Assembly: GCF_014195325.1 (NCBI RefSeq)
Contig: NZ_JACIBK010000002.1
Span: 496,001 to 560,000, forward strand
Direction: 5' to 3'
Length of the DNA stretch: 64,000 nucleotides
Source: Rhizobium sp. BK650
GTDB taxonomy: Bacteria > Pseudomonadota > Alphaproteobacteria > Rhizobiales > Rhizobiaceae
A program made the position numbers and the translations under genes. Below are positions 63,187 through 64,000 of the stretch, one piece after another. Positions within the stretch are counted from its first letter, which is position 1, and the number at the start of each line of letters is the position of its first letter. The notes beneath the pieces were generated by a model that searched no databases, was not told the DNA's origin, and was given only the letters and a program-made list of their open reading frames with translations.

Positions 63187-64000
63187 ATGGATATGAACGA
63201 AATCAAAGAGATCTTTTTCCAGGAGTGCGAGGAACAGCTCGCCGAACTGGAATCCGGTCTCCTCAAAATGAATGATGGCGATCGTGACCCGGAAACCGTC
63301 AACGCGGTTTTCCGCGCAGTGCATTCGATCAAGGGCGGTGCCGGCGCCTTTGGTCTGGATGATCTCGTCGCCTTCGCCCACGTCTTCGAGACCACACTTG
63401 ATTGCGTTCGTTCCAATAAGCTTGAGCCTAACCAGGACGTGCTGAAGGTTATGCTGAAGTCGGCCGACGTGCTCGCCGACTTGACCAATGCCGCCCGCGA
63501 TGGCGGCAGCGTCGATGAAAGCAGAAGCCGCGGCCTCGTCAAGGAACTGGAAGCGCTTGCTCATGGCGAGCTGCCCTCTCCCTCGGCAGTTTCCGAAGCG
63601 CCTGCGCCGAAGCCGGCTGCGAAGGCCGCTCCTGCTCCGGTTGCCGCAGCCCCAGTTCCCGTGCCGACCGACGACAGCGGCTTTCAGCCGATCCCTTTCT
63701 CCTTCGATGATTTCGGCGGTGAAGAAAAGCCTATCGATTTGCCGGCCTACGAAATCATCTTCAAGCCGCGCTTCGAACTCTATTCGAAGGGTAACGACGC
63801 CACCCTTCTGCTGCGCGACCTCTCCCGTCTCGGCGAGATGAGCATCTATTGCAACGCCGATGCCCTGCCGGGCCTCGAAGAGCTCGATCCGGAAGGCGCT
63901 TATTTATTCTGGAACATCACGATCAAAACGGACAAGGGCGAAGACGCCATCCGCTCCGTCTTCGAATTTGCCGAATGGGATTGCGATCTGACCGTGAAGC
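63187..64000 (+). CDS. cheA: Chemotaxis histidine kinase CheA (5' part; runs off the window)
   Basis: 271 codons are visible (MDMNEIKEIFFQECEEQL). The N-terminal HPt domain has phospho-acceptor His46 in FRAVHSIKGGAGAFG. A Pro/Ala-rich linker (APKPAAKAAPAPVAAAPVP) follows at about residues 138-160, then the start of a second domain (IIFKPRFELYSKGNDATLL) resembling the CheY-binding P2 region. The dimerisation, kinase and CheW-like domains lie beyond base 64000. Confidence 0.95.
   Translation, partial: MDMNEIKEIFFQECEEQLAELESGLLKMNDGDRDPETVNAVFRAVHSIKGGAGAFGLDDLVAFAHVFETTLDCVRSNKLEPNQDVLKVMLKSADVLADLTNAARDGGSVDESRSRGLVKELEALAHGELPSPSAVSEAPAPKPAAKAAPAPVAAAPVPVPTDDSGFQPIPFSFDDFGGEEKPIDLPAYEIIFKPRFELYSKGNDATLLLRDLSRLGEMSIYCNADALPGLEELDPEGAYLFWNITIKTDKGEDAIRSVFEFAEWDCDLTVK

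Overview
The window reads as chromosomal DNA of a Rhizobiales bacterium of the Rhizobium/Agrobacterium group, most likely Rhizobium itself. Evidence: a PodJ-type polarity factor, two DUF982 proteins, the block murA - DUF2948 - hisD - UPF0262 - phosphatase - infA - maf - yacG - tRNA-Phe, a chemotaxis operon starting MCP - cheS - cheY1 - cheA, a fused SecDF, and LigD with two Ku proteins. Coding sequence is high in GC and dense. I saw no phage, insertion sequence, CRISPR array or rRNA operon.

Layout. 1-6.2 kb (minus): the end-clipped podJ-like gene, a VOC protein, an SDR protein lacking its catalytic Tyr, a 3-methyladenine DNA glycosylase and an unknown protein. 6.4-11.9 kb (plus): a beta-oxidation operon (acyl-CoA dehydrogenase, thiolase, FadB-type bifunctional enzyme) behind a 22-bp palindrome. 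12-21.2 kb: flavin-dependent oxidoreductase, MFS exporter with divergent TetR regulator, a large histidine kinase with a solute-symporter sensor module, mscL, an aminotransferase and peptidase E. 21.3-28 kb: an orphan leftward terminator, galE, a GGDEF-EAL protein, a 3-hydroxyisobutyryl-CoA hydrolase-like enzyme and a UvrD-type helicase with a LexA box. 28-30 kb: small exported and DUF982 proteins and tRNA-Thr. 30-35.9 kb: the housekeeping block ending in tRNA-Phe.

36-41.6 kb is a DNA end-joining locus: a rightward ku faces a leftward operon (unknown 95 aa, DUF2188, second ku, ligD). Both sides carry matches to the rhizobial general-stress sigma factor promoter (EcfG/RpoE2). On the rightward ku the promoter lies so close to the start codon that the mRNA may be leaderless. 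A DUF982 gene just before it has a consensus sigma-54 promoter.

41.6-46.3 kb: OsmC protein, FAD-dependent protein, EamA transporter, and a ring-cleavage dioxygenase fused to a carboxylesterase. 46.3-53.4 kb: a signalling island with three kinases (one with a FixL-like PAS domain), three stand-alone receivers and one LuxR-type regulator; the LuxR protein is the only visible output. 53.5-60.4 kb: secDF, a Kef/YbaL-type antiporter with a divergent XRE regulator, an ArnT-like glycosyltransferase and a 37-residue membrane peptide gene. 60.8-64 kb: the start of the chemotaxis operon, whose first product has a globin-like sensor domain in which the heme-ligating His appears to be Glu.

All calls come from reading the sequence and recalled family features; no database search was run.
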